Shown piece by piece: positions 23,837 to 36,215 of a stretch of DNA of 64,000 bases. How positions within the stretch are numbered: position 1 is the stretch's first letter; the number at the start of each line of letters is the position of its first letter. The position numbers and the translations under genes are program-made. The notes under the pieces are model-generated. The model was not told the DNA's origin. It did not search any database and worked only from the letters and a program-made list of their open reading frames with translations. This DNA comes from Erythrobacter longus (GTDB lineage: Bacteria > Pseudomonadota > Alphaproteobacteria > Sphingomonadales > Sphingomonadaceae), in contig NZ_JMIW01000001.1 of assembly GCF_000715015.1 (NCBI RefSeq), positions 248,001-312,000 of the forward strand, read 5' to 3'.

Positions 23837-25018
23837 ATGGCTTCTGCTCCCTCTCGTCCTGCGCAACCCAAAGGTGCGACAGGTTGTCTTGTTCTGGCCG
23901 ACGGAACGGTTATCTGGGGACGGGGCTTTGGCGCGGTCGGTGATGCGGTGGGCGAGGTGTGCTTTAACACGGCCATGACCGGCTATCAGGAGGTGATGAC
24001 CGATCCCTCTTACGCCGCGCAGATCGTGACGTTCACCTTTCCCCATATCGGCAATGTCGGCGCGAACAGCGAAGACGTCGAAAGCGTGGTGGAGGGCGCA
24101 GTGGGCTGCGTCGTGCGCGAAGATGTGACCGAGCCATCAAACTTCCGCAGCCTCGAACGCTTTCAGGAGTGGATGGAGAAAAACGGCAAAATCGGCCTTT
24201 CCGGCGTAGACACCCGCGCTCTAACCCGCCGCATCCGCCAGTCAGGCGCGCCCAATGCGGTGATTGCGCATTCGACCGATGGCAAATTTGACATTCCCGC
24301 CCTTATCCAGCGTGCGCAAGAGTGGGCTGGGCTGGAAGGCATGGACTTGGCGGTCCGCGTAACCCGCGCGGGTCAAGAAGATTGGGAAGGCGGCTATTGG
24401 CGCTTGGGCCATGGCTACGGCCGCGCCGCTCACGATGCGACCCCGCATGTGGTCGCGATCGACTATGGCGCGAAGGACAATATCTTTCGTAACCTCGTTC
24501 GCGCTGGTGCCAAGGTGACTGTGGTGCCTGCCAAAACCGCTTACGACGACATTATGGCGCTAAAGCCTGACGGCGTGTTCCTCTCCAACGGTCCCGGAGA
24601 CCCTGCGGCGACGGGCGAATACGCGGTGCCGGTTATTAGCAAGCTGCTCGCGGCCGATATGCCGCTTTTCGGCATATGCTTGGGCCACCAAATGCTGGCT
24701 CTCGCGGCAGGCGCTAAGACGATCAAAATGCACCAAGGCCACCGGGGTGCAAACCACCCGGTTCAGCGTGTTGGCGAGGGCTGGGGCGAGACCACGGGCA
24801 TGGTTGAGATCACCAGCATGAACCACGGCTTTGCGGTGGATGCGGACACTCTGCCAGAGACGCTGGAGCAGACCCATGTGAGCCTCTTCGACGGCTCCAA
24901 CTGCGGGATTGCGGTGAAGGGCAGACGCGCGTTTGGCGTGCAGTATCACCCGGAGGCGTCACCGGGGCCTCAGGACAGCTTCTACCTCTTTGAGAAGTTT
25001 GTTGGGGGGCTGGGTTAG
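23837..25018 (+). CDS. carA: Carbamoyl-phosphate synthase small subunit
   Basis: CarA hydrolyses glutamine and channels ammonia to CarB for carbamoyl phosphate (arginine and pyrimidines). It has 393 residues from ATG at 23837, with GGAGAG nearby upstream; a GTG at 23789 would add 16. The class I glutamine amidotransferase triad is present: the cysteine in FGICLGHQM, with the histidine and glutamate in FGVQYHPEASPGP. The N-terminal CarA domain shows ASLEDG-like LVLADGTVIWGRGFGA. carB is the third gene downstream, two small genes away. Confidence 0.97.
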   Translation: MASAPSRPAQPKGATGCLVLADGTVIWGRGFGAVGDAVGEVCFNTAMTGYQEVMTDPSYAAQIVTFTFPHIGNVGANSEDVESVVEGAVGCVVREDVTEPSNFRSLERFQEWMEKNGKIGLSGVDTRALTRRIRQSGAPNAVIAHSTDGKFDIPALIQRAQEWAGLEGMDLAVRVTRAGQEDWEGGYWRLGHGYGRAAHDATPHVVAIDYGAKDNIFRNLVRAGAKVTVVPAKTAYDDIMALKPDGVFLSNGPGDPAATGEYAVPVISKLLAADMPLFGICLGHQMLALAAGAKTIKMHQGHRGANHPVQRVGEGWGETTGMVEITSMNHGFAVDADTLPETLEQTHVSLFDGSNCGIAVKGRRAFGVQYHPEASPGPQDSFYLFEKFVGGLG

Positions 25019-25022
25019 TTGA

Positions 25023-25472
25023 ATGCAAGCCGAATGCGCCGTCCATGTTTTGACTGTCCTATATGTGGCTTTTGACAGCGATCAGAATTGGGCTGACCCA
25101 AAGAAGATCGCAGGTCAACTGCGCGCGAAAGGCTTTGGAGGCCGACGTGTCGAGCACGCGTTTCAATTACTGGTTCAACTGCAAATGGTTGATGAAAAAA
25201 AGTTTGAAAGCGGATTGGTCGGATATCGGATCTCGTCGTATGGAATTGATTGGATCGAGAAATGCATGCCTTTAGCTGAAAAAGAGGGTGGAAATTACTC
25301 GTTTGACCTTCCTGTCTTCCGTACACTCAAGCTGGTTCCCCCGGACCAGTTCTATGCCCAGAAGGGCAGCAGGCCTGCTTGGAGTAACTCTGCCGTTAAC
25401 TGGACGAAGTGGGGCGCAGTTGCTGCGCTCTTAGCCTTACCCACGATGATTGGCCTCTGGTGGTTTTCATGA
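25023..25472 (+). CDS. Small protein with winged-helix-like N-terminus and one membrane segment
   Basis: This 149-residue protein begins four bases after the carA stop. Residues 1-85 have the length and pattern of a winged-helix fold (VLTVLYVAFDSD, a helix with KKIAGQLRAKGFGGRRVEHA, then a strand with GLVGYRISSYG). The C-terminus ends in one hydrophobic segment (WGAVAALLALPTMIGLWWF), so it would be tail-anchored. I recognise no named family. Its stop overlaps the start of the next gene. Confidence 0.7.
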   Translation: MQAECAVHVLTVLYVAFDSDQNWADPKKIAGQLRAKGFGGRRVEHAFQLLVQLQMVDEKKFESGLVGYRISSYGIDWIEKCMPLAEKEGGNYSFDLPVFRTLKLVPPDQFYAQKGSRPAWSNSAVNWTKWGAVAALLALPTMIGLWWFS

Positions 25473-26001
25473 TGCGTTTTGTCCTTTCATCTTTGGCCCT
25501 CCTCAGCCTCACCGGCTGCCACATCCTCTTCCCCGAGGACCCGCGCGAGGGCTCTGAGCTCAGCGCAGATTGCCCCACCCGCGTCGCAGGCCTCCTCGGC
25601 CCGGCCTCCCAATTCGCCAATTACACAGAAGAAATGGGCGTCCCCACCTTCACCTTTGACATCACCAAGATGGCGTTTGAGGACATGCAGCGCCTGATGG
25701 TGGATGGCAGCGACGACACTGCTGGCAACCGTGCGATGACGTCCACCAACGAAACCTCGACTGCTGTCGATGTGTTCATGCGAACACCGGTCGATGAGAA
25801 GGGCGCTTTTTTCACAGGGCGCGACCCGGCGCTTTACCGGGTGCGCGGCGGGCTTCAGCCCAAGTCGACCATGATCGCGACCGGCTGTGCGCGGCAGCAA
25901 GAGGGAATGCGCCTCATCATGATTGATGTGGGCGCCGTCCCTGCCAACCAAGAAGCCAAAACCGACAACACCGAAACACCTCCTGAAAGCGAAAGCCAAT
26001 A

Positions 26002-26002
<1 letters not shown>
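25469..26002 (+). CDS. Putative lipoprotein of unknown function
   Basis: The predicted product begins with two adjacent ATG codons (25469 or 25472) and a lipobox LTGC at about residue 16, so it is probably a lipoprotein of about 177 residues. The mature part has [21 protein letters not shown] and a C-terminal region with [19 protein letters not shown] recognise no domain. It overlaps the previous gene and its stop overlaps the carB start (TAATG), so it is locked into the carA-carB operon. Confidence 0.75.
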
Positions 26003-29325
<3,323 letters not shown>

Positions 29326-29442
29326 GCACTTACGACGTATCTCCCATAATTTCGCTGTTTCAAAGCTGCCTCGACCGGAGCGGCTGAGGGTGAAATTTCA
29401 CGATTGCAAAGTGGGGATGCGTCCAGACTGAAAGAAACAGGA

Positions 29443-29919
29443 ATGGCTACGATGGATAAGGTTCCGATGCTCGCTGAAGGTTATGAGCGTCTGACCGCAG
29501 ATCTCAAAGCGCTTCGTGATGAACGCCCCCGGATCGTTGATGCGATCGAGGAAGCGCGCGCACACGGCGACTTGTCGGAGAATGCCGAATACCATGCCGC
29601 AAAAGAGCGTCAGGGCCAGGTCGAGGCGCAAATTGGTGATCTTGAGGGCAAGATTGGCCGCGCACAGATCATCGACCCGACAACATTGTCCGGCGACAAA
29701 GTGGTTTTTGGTGCCACAGTCACGCTGCTCGACGAAGATGATAAGACTGTGAAATATCAGATCGTGGGCGAGACAGAGGCGGATGCTGGCAAAGGGCGTA
29801 TTTCCTATTCATCGCCGATTGCACGTGCCTTGATCGGTAAGCAGGTCGATGAAGAGGTCGAAGTGACTGTCCCATCCGGCGACAAGTTCTATCTCATCGA
29901 AAAGATCGAATTCATCTAA
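29443..29919 (+). CDS. greA: Transcription elongation factor GreA
   Basis: GreA rescues backtracked RNA polymerase by stimulating transcript cleavage. From ATG at 29443 it has 158 residues. The N-terminal coiled coil holds the acidic tip in [18 protein letters not shown], and the C-terminal globular domain contains [16 protein letters not shown]. An ATG at 29452 is nine bases after AGGA and is also a possible start. I kept 29443 because [14 protein letters not shown] is the pattern I know from related bacteria. Confidence 0.95.
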   Translation: MATMDKVPMLAEGYERLTADLKALRDERPRIVDAIEEARAHGDLSENAEYHAAKERQGQVEAQIGDLEGKIGRAQIIDPTTLSGDKVVFGATVTLLDEDDKTVKYQIVGETEADAGKGRISYSSPIARALIGKQVDEEVEVTVPSGDKFYLIEKIEFI

Positions 29920-29938
29920 GCTTTGTCTGGTTAAGGCC

Positions 29939-30430
29939 TCAAATAAGGGGCTTTTCCCTTAAAACCTTTTCCATGGCATAATTGTGGATCCGGGTGCCGC
30001 GAAGTTCAAAGTCGCGGCGCTCAGTCACAGCATATCCCGCGCGCTCGAATGGTGTGCGGGCAAGCTCGCTCGCCTCGGTATAAAGCCTCGTCACGCCAAG
30101 CCTGTGCGCCTGCTCTTCGGCGTGCGCCAGCAATTGCGATGCCAGACCGCGCCCTGCGTGGGTGGGAGAGCGATAGAGCATATCGAGATGCCCGTCGGGC
30201 TCTAGCAAAGCGTAGGCGACAGGCATATCCGCGTCATCAGCCATGACATAGATATGATGGCCAGCCTTGGCCCTCTGCGTGAACCGCTGCGCACTGGTGT
30301 GTCCCGATGCCCAGACTTCGACCTGCTCAGGTGAGTAGGCCCGAGCACCAATGTTTCGGATCGCGTCCAAAGTAAGCGCGGCAAGCGCAGCGGCATCGCC
30401 GCTTAAAAACGGACGAATGGTGTAGGCCAA
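29939..30430 (-). CDS. GNAT-family acetyltransferase
   Basis: The 163-residue product has the GNAT fold: IRPFLSGDAAALAAL at the start, the acetyl-CoA loop in SPTHAGRGLASQLLAHAEEQA, and a C-terminal part with AGYAVTERRDFELRG. The substrate is unknown. It faces greA tail to tail. Confidence 0.88.
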   Translation of the reverse strand: MAYTIRPFLSGDAAALAALTLDAIRNIGARAYSPEQVEVWASGHTSAQRFTQRAKAGHHIYVMADDADMPVAYALLEPDGHLDMLYRSPTHAGRGLASQLLAHAEEQAHRLGVTRLYTEASELARTPFERAGYAVTERRDFELRGTRIHNYAMEKVLREKPLI

Positions 30431-30441
30431 TTGAGAAACGC

Positions 30442-30672
30442 TTAGTCTTCTGGCGTCAGCAGCTTGTGGATGTGGACGACGACATATTTCATTTCCGCAT
30501 CATCAACTGTGCGCTGTGCTTGTGCGCGCCATGCATCGACCGCTGCGTCGTATGAACTGTAAACGCCAACGACGTGTACGCTTTCAGGGTCTGCAAATTC
30601 GTGCCCGCGCGGATCGGTTACACGGCCACCCATGACAAGGTGGAGACGTTGGCTTGTGGTTGCTTCTTCCAT
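30442..30672 (-). CDS. DUF4170 domain-containing protein
   Basis: The protein has 76 residues from ATG at 30672, preceded by AAGGAAG. LHLVMGGRVTDPRGHEFADP and VVGVYSSYDAAVDAWRAQAQ are the recognisable core of the small DUF4170 family found in alphaproteobacteria; its role is not known. A longer reading frame upstream (to 30762) has no good start signal. Confidence 0.82.
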   Translation of the reverse strand: MEEATTSQRLHLVMGGRVTDPRGHEFADPESVHVVGVYSSYDAAVDAWRAQAQRTVDDAEMKYVVVHIHKLLTPED

Positions 30673-30787
30673 GATAGCTTCCTTGGGGAGGAGTTGGTGG
30701 GCAATCGCCCCTATTGTCTCGCCCGTTAAGCGATGCCTGCTTTTAGCACAAGGCGTGTGCATACCAATGTCTAAGGCTGCTTGTTCT

Positions 30788-31396
30788 TTAGTGGCTTATG
30801 CGGTCAGTCAGATCGCGTACGGCACGTTCGGCACGGCGCTTTGTCCGGCGCGTGGCACTGCGGCTCTTGTCCGCTGCACTTCCGGCAAGATAGCTGGCTT
30901 CGCGGCGCAATGAGCGGGCCTTCGAAGCGGCGGTGTCGCCAAGGTCTTCCAGAGTGTCTTTGGCGGCATTGGGACCGCCGAGCGCATCATCGATCAGCTT
31001 GATCGCATATCCTACAAGCGCATCGCCAATCAGCACCCAAACCGCATTTGTCCGGTCTTTGGCCGCAGTCTTCACCTTGCTCGCAGCCGCTCCCGTAGCG
31101 CTGCTTGCTGCGCCGCCGACTTTGCTGGCAGCACCGGTCGCAGCACTTGCTGCGCTTGAGGCAGCCTTTCTAGCAACCCGCCGACCCGGTTGCGTCATCA
31201 ACCCAATGGCAAGGCCAATCACGACGGCACCCCCGATCACTTTAAGCGGGTTTTCCCGGGTGTAATCAACCGCAGCATCAATGGTTTCCTTGGCCTGTTC
31301 GCCCAAGGTACGTTCTGCAATACGGCGCTCGTTGGCTTCAATCTTTTGGCGCAGCGCATCGCGCTTTGTTTCATCTTGTGAAAGCTCAGGTGTCAT
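30788..31396 (-). CDS. YqjD/DUF883-like membrane-anchored protein
   Basis: The 202-residue product has a charged N-terminus, a long Ala/Ser/Lys helix region and one hydrophobic segment (PLKVIGGAVVIGLAIGLMTQ), followed by a basic tail. The pattern resembles ElaB/YqjD-type inner-membrane proteins (DUF883), some of which bind ribosomes in stationary phase. A GGAGGT ribosome binding site precedes ATG at 31396; it overlaps the preceding gene by 11 bases. It is the last gene of a four-gene minus-strand group. Confidence 0.72.
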   Translation of the reverse strand: MTPELSQDETKRDALRQKIEANERRIAERTLGEQAKETIDAAVDYTRENPLKVIGGAVVIGLAIGLMTQPGRRVARKAASSAASAATGAASKVGGAASSATGAAASKVKTAAKDRTNAVWVLIGDALVGYAIKLIDDALGGPNAAKDTLEDLGDTAASKARSLRREASYLAGSAADKSRSATRRTKRRAERAVRDLTDRISH

Positions 31397-31808
31397 TGGT
31401 ACCTCCGCCAAGGGGCGTGTCTGTTAGTGTGTCTGAAATGGTGTCTGGAACCGTGTCGGTTTCGCTTGGCTGAACAGGCGCGATGTCACTCGCATCCGCG
31501 CTAATTTCGTCTACCTCTATTTCCTCAGCCCCAATTTCCTCACTCATCGCGGCGAGCAAAGGTTCGCGACTGAACCATAAGGCGAGTGCGCCCAGAACAA
31601 TGGCAATGATACCGCGATTGTCGACAGTTTGGACCTTGGCGATCTCAAAGACGTCTTTGCCACCCTCGATTACTCCGCCAAAATAGCGGGAAGTGAGCCC
31701 TTTGGCAGAGAACGTCGTGCGAGCGTGTTCGACATCGGCCATCAGCACTTTTCTGGAGGAATCGCGAAGCGATCGATAGTCGGCAAGGCGTTCTTCAATC
31801 TTGCTCAT
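31386..31808 (-). CDS. Small membrane protein of the YqjD/YqjE-like cluster
   Basis: This 140-residue product has one membrane segment (RGIIAIVLGALALWFS, around residue 70) after a helical basic N-terminus. The C-terminal third is acidic and threonine/aspartate-rich. I recognise no family. The gene overlaps its upstream neighbour by four bases (ATGA) and is co-transcribed with it. Confidence 0.7.
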   Translation of the reverse strand: MSKIEERLADYRSLRDSSRKVLMADVEHARTTFSAKGLTSRYFGGVIEGGKDVFEIAKVQTVDNRGIIAIVLGALALWFSREPLLAAMSEEIGAEEIEVDEISADASDIAPVQPSETDTVPDTISDTLTDTPLGGGTNDT

Positions 31809-32254
31809 GAGCTTTCCTCATCAGGAGAAGAGAACAGCGATGCGAGCTTTTTCGCGCGCTTAAATGCGCCCCATCCCAGCAATACGACGACCGCGATCAA
31901 GGCGCCAAACACAATAGCGATTGAGCCCCAAATGCCGGCCAATGGCTCGAACGCAAGCACAAGCCCGACAGCAAGCGCGAGGAACGCGATGTGCAGAAGG
32001 ATAAGCGCGACAATGACAAGCCCAAGTGAAGCGCCCACCAAGCGACCGGCAAAAGCGGCCCTGGTCTTTTGAAAGCCCAGTTCAGCTTCGGCATAGGTGC
32101 GCGCGTTGTCAATCAGCGCTGAGGCCTCTTCCAATAACGAGGGATCGAACTGAGGATCGGGAGTTTCTCCCGTGTCCTCAGTCACAATATCGTTAGGGTC
32201 AGGCGAGCCGTCCCCGGCACCCTTGGCGCCGGTCTGGCCATGAGCCTCCTGCAT
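31805..32254 (-). CDS. Phage holin family / YqjE-like membrane protein
   Basis: The protein of 149 residues has two adjacent hydrophobic segments (LVIVALILLHIAFLALAVGL and GSIAIVFGALIAVVVLLGWG). This resembles the Act_Holin/YqjE family (DUF1469), which is widespread beside YqjD-type genes and is not a phage lysis gene in that setting. The acidic N-terminus is species-specific. Confidence 0.78.
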   Translation of the reverse strand: MQEAHGQTGAKGAGDGSPDPNDIVTEDTGETPDPQFDPSLLEEASALIDNARTYAEAELGFQKTRAAFAGRLVGASLGLVIVALILLHIAFLALAVGLVLAFEPLAGIWGSIAIVFGALIAVVVLLGWGAFKRAKKLASLFSSPDEESS

Positions 32255-32285
32255 TCAGTCCCCCTTCGTAAGCTTAAGGGCTTGG

Positions 32286-32882
32286 TTATTTCCGATTGCG
32301 GAAAAGGCGGGCGAGAAGGAAACCGGCAACCGCAGCAATGCCAACAGCTGCTGCCGGGCTCTTGCGGATCGCTTGGCGTGTGTCTTCGCCAAGCTCTTCA
32401 AGGCTTTTTGCTTCAAGCTTTGCCGAGGTTTCAACAAGAGTGCGCGATGCCGAACGGGCGTAGTCACCATATTGTTCGCCGAAGCGTTCATCCAACTGCG
32501 TAGCGGTGTCGCCCAGCGCCTTGCCAACCGATGCAATGGCATCGCTTGCCGCAGCCTTGCCGTCAACAGCAAGCTCGCCTGCTTTCACTCTTGCTTTTTC
32601 ACCATATTCTTTGGCTTCAGCCATCACATCATCTCCACGGCTCTTGGCCTGTTGGCGCACTTCACCAGCGCGTGTGTTTGCTTCACTGCGAAGCGCTGCT
32701 GCGCCCGCTTTTGCTTCTGCAAGAGCTGCGTTGAAGCGGCTCTTGGCTTCGCCAGTGCCTGAGACAGCCTCTGTTTCGGCTTTCTTTGCGCTTGCGCCCG
32801 TTTTCTTGGGTGCAGCTTTTTTCGCCGTGGTTCGCTTGGCCGGTGTCTTAGCCGGGGTCTTGCTCGTCTTTGTTTCTGCCAT
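32286..32882 (-). CDS. Lysine/alanine-rich DUF883-like protein with C-terminal membrane anchor
   Basis: The 198-residue product has a histone-H1-like N-terminus (lysine-, proline- and alanine-rich, residues 1-35), a long coiled helix with many K/E/A repeats, and a short hydrophobic C-terminal anchor (AAAVGIAAVAGFLLARLF). The last part matches the DUF883 anchor. The basic N-terminus suggests contact with nucleic acid or ribosomes. It begins the four-gene membrane group. Confidence 0.75.
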   Translation of the reverse strand: MAETKTSKTPAKTPAKRTTAKKAAPKKTGASAKKAETEAVSGTGEAKSRFNAALAEAKAGAAALRSEANTRAGEVRQQAKSRGDDVMAEAKEYGEKARVKAGELAVDGKAAASDAIASVGKALGDTATQLDERFGEQYGDYARSASRTLVETSAKLEAKSLEELGEDTRQAIRKSPAAAVGIAAVAGFLLARLFRNRK

Positions 32883-33054
32883 GTGGTTTTAGCCCTCAAG
32901 TTTTGCGCGTTGCAGCATAACGCAAACGCGGCTGTGTGTCATGAAATTCTATGTCACTTGCACCGATCTTTTCTCCCGCATAAGGCGTGCAGCAAAGAAG
33001 CGATACAGACGTCCTTTGCGGGGTATCCGCGCGGGCATCATACCACTGATATAA

Positions 33055-34368
<1,314 letters not shown>

Positions 34369-34386
34369 AATTGGGGCAAAGGGGTG

Positions 34387-34406
34387 GCCGCCTTCGATCA
34401 GGCGGC
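34387..34406. terminator. Bidirectional stem-loop between eno and the MarR gene
   Basis: A perfect seven-base-pair inverted repeat (GCCGCCT, loop TCGATC, AGGCGGC) lies 18 bases after the eno stop and overlaps the end of the convergent gene. It could end both transcripts; no U-run is visible on either side. Confidence 0.45.
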
Positions 34407-35000
34407 TATCCCAGTGCTCGCAAAATACTCATCCATCGCCCTCAGCCCTTTGTCAGTCAGACAGACAAGGACGCGGCGTTGATCCTCTGGATCGTGTTGC
34501 CGCAAGATGAGGTCATGCTCTGCCAAAACGCCGAGCCAGCGAAGGCCCGTGGTCGGCGGTGCGGCAGAGCCAATACACGCACTCGATACCGAAACTGGCT
34601 TGTTTTCGACATGAGCGATGTAAAGGTCCAAGAGAATATCCCACGCCGGTTCGCCGAAAATTTCATCGTTTTCGAAGATTTCAGACCGGCGGCGGCGGAC
34701 GGCATACGCCTCCCGTGCTAAGCGGGCATATCTCCTCCGCTGGACCGTGATGTCCGCTGAAAAGAAAGGGGATGGAACAAGGCCCGCTCTTCTAGAAAGG
34801 GCCGCGCCCGCTTGCTGCTCGTTCTCTTTGCTGAAAAGCGCGCTGGCGGCTGTCTGAGAGGTTCTCTCCAAGCCAGGAACGCTGTTGGTCGTCCGGCGCA
34901 AAGCATCAGCGATAATGGAAAGGTGTTCTGCCAATGCGCCCAAATCAGTTTCCGCGTTGGAGCTATTTTCAGGTCGTGGGTGAACAGTCTCATTGAGCAT
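34398..35000 (-). CDS. MarR-family winged-helix regulator
   Basis: The 200-residue protein has a C-terminal winged helix (PVSVSSACIGSAAPPTTGLRWL as the helix-turn-helix, then the wing with RQHDPEDQRRVLVCLTDKG). The preceding helix includes FGEPAWDILLDLYIAHVEN. The N-terminal 90 residues are unusual for MarR and may hold a coiled segment. The gene is at the border of the stress region. A ribosome binding site (AAGGAGGGG) precedes ATG 35000. Its target is unknown. Confidence 0.82.
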   Translation of the reverse strand: MLNETVHPRPENSSNAETDLGALAEHLSIIADALRRTTNSVPGLERTSQTAASALFSKENEQQAGAALSRRAGLVPSPFFSADITVQRRRYARLAREAYAVRRRRSEIFENDEIFGEPAWDILLDLYIAHVENKPVSVSSACIGSAAPPTTGLRWLGVLAEHDLILRQHDPEDQRRVLVCLTDKGLRAMDEYFASTGIAA

Positions 35001-35224
35001 CGGCCCCTCCTTAAAGTCGTTGACGGTGGCATCAAATGAGACGCCACCAGGTCAAGGGAGGCCTGGCGCCAAGCCGGTTTTGCCTGGATCGAATGAACGC
35101 CTGTGCCCCACACAAACTCTAGGCAGTTGTACGAGGCGATACATTACGTGGGACTGCGTAGAAATGGCTTATGATTCAGCCAATTCCGAGCAAATACGGT
35201 TAAAGACCATTCATATCGGAGGTA

Positions 35225-35437
35225 TTAGTCCAGGTCTTCCTCAACGAAGAAGGCAGGCCTTCCATTGCCCGACTGAGGGGCCAATGCTGCGAGGTTCCTT
35301 TTAAGCTGCTCAATCGCGGCATTCACATGGATTGCAGCAATCCCAGCGCCCGCGTGATCAAGGATTTGCAAGACCGCTTCAAGCTCCTGCTTGCAGTGTT
35401 CGATATCATCTATTTCATACGAAGTGAGTTGGATCAT
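35225..35437 (-). CDS. Small conserved-looking protein under possible FixJ-type control
   Basis: The 70-residue product is mostly helical (DDIEHCKQELEAVLQILDHA and AAIEQLKRNLAAL). I recognise no family. Its upstream region is unusual in carrying two copies of the recurring motif described in the findings (at 35483 and 35533). The region downstream toward the MarR gene (35001-35224) contains no other gene that I can see. Confidence 0.6.
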   Translation of the reverse strand: MIQLTSYEIDDIEHCKQELEAVLQILDHAGAGIAAIHVNAAIEQLKRNLAALAPQSGNGRPAFFVEEDLD

Positions 35438-35482
35438 AGCACCCTCCTTCTCTTAACTTCTTTGTTGATTGCACCGAAGGAC

Positions 35483-35502
35483 CTCTAGGTAAGTTCCCTC
35501 AA
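35483..35502 (-). promoter_or_regulatory. Recurring upstream motif, site 3
   Basis: Minus-strand TTGAGGGAACTTACCTAGAG, centred about 55 bp upstream of the ATG at 35437. It fits the CTAvGGnnnTTTMCnnAnA pattern shared by stress-region genes. Confidence 0.55.
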
Positions 35503-35532
35503 GGTCGCCTTAGGCCCGTTTCGTAAAATGGT

Positions 35533-35552
35533 GCATCCGTAGAAATACCTAA
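35533..35552 (-). promoter_or_regulatory. Recurring upstream motif, site 2
   Basis: Minus-strand TTAGGTATTTCTACGGATGC, about 105 bp upstream of the small gene at 35437. Relative to the other sites it has one extra base between the GG and TAC halves, so it may be a weaker second site. Confidence 0.45.
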
Positions 35553-35639
35553 CCCTCGGGATAGGTCATCAATTCGCGATTATCTGTGAAGTGTTTGGGA
35601 TGAAGCGAGGCCTGCAGACTGGCTCGATCAGTTACCGCT

Positions 35640-36062
35640 TCAGGCGTCGAAGCGTGCGGCCAATGACAACAAGGCAAGAGCCGCTTTTGCAGCCTCTCCG
35701 CCTTTATCCTTTTGCGCAGGATCAGCTCTGACCAAGGCCTGCGCGTCGTTTTCTACCGTCAGGATGCCATTGCCAATGGCAATGCCGTCCATGGTGAGAG
35801 CCATGATCGCCCGGGCGCTCTCACCTGCGACGATCTCGAAATGATAGGTTTCGCCCCGGATCACGACGCCAATCGCCACAAAGGCGTCATATTCTCCGCT
35901 TTCCGCTGCAAGAGCAATCGCACCGGGGACCTCCAGCGCGCCTGGCACAGTGAGAACTTCAACCTCATGGCCCGCCGCCTCAATCACAGCTCGGGCGCCA
36001 GCGATCAGCATGTCGTTAAAATTCTCGTAGAAACGCGCTTCAACGATCAAGATTTTCGCCAT
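35640..36062 (-). CDS. ribH: 6,7-dimethyl-8-ribityllumazine synthase
   Basis: RibH condenses the dihydroxybutanone phosphate made by RibB with the ribityl-aminouracil, the penultimate riboflavin step. From ATG 36062 (AAAGGACA upstream) it has 140 residues. Key blocks are [30 protein letters not shown] (catalytic His) and [11 protein letters not shown]. The gene lies downstream of ribB in the same direction with a 153-bp gap that holds no gene. Confidence 0.95.
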   Translation of the reverse strand: MAKILIVEARFYENFNDMLIAGARAVIEAAGHEVEVLTVPGALEVPGAIALAAESGEYDAFVAIGVVIRGETYHFEIVAGESARAIMALTMDGIAIGNGILTVENDAQALVRADPAQKDKGGEAAKAALALLSLAARFDA

Positions 36063-36215
36063 GGGTCTGTCCTTTGCTGCAATTGGATAAGCGCTCAAAA
36101 AGGGATGTGCCAAAGGTTTGAACGCGTTGATTGGGTAGGGGGCCGCCTATGATGCGTGACGGTGCGCGAGGCAAGCCGCCTACCACCATTCTTGTTCACA
36201 TCATAACCCAGCAGA

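Noticed and set aside
35150..35170. A partial match to the recurring motif (minus AAGCCATTTCTACGCAGTCC) upstream of the MarR gene
   Set aside because: It lacks the GG half and is about 160 bp from the start, outside the spacing of the other sites.
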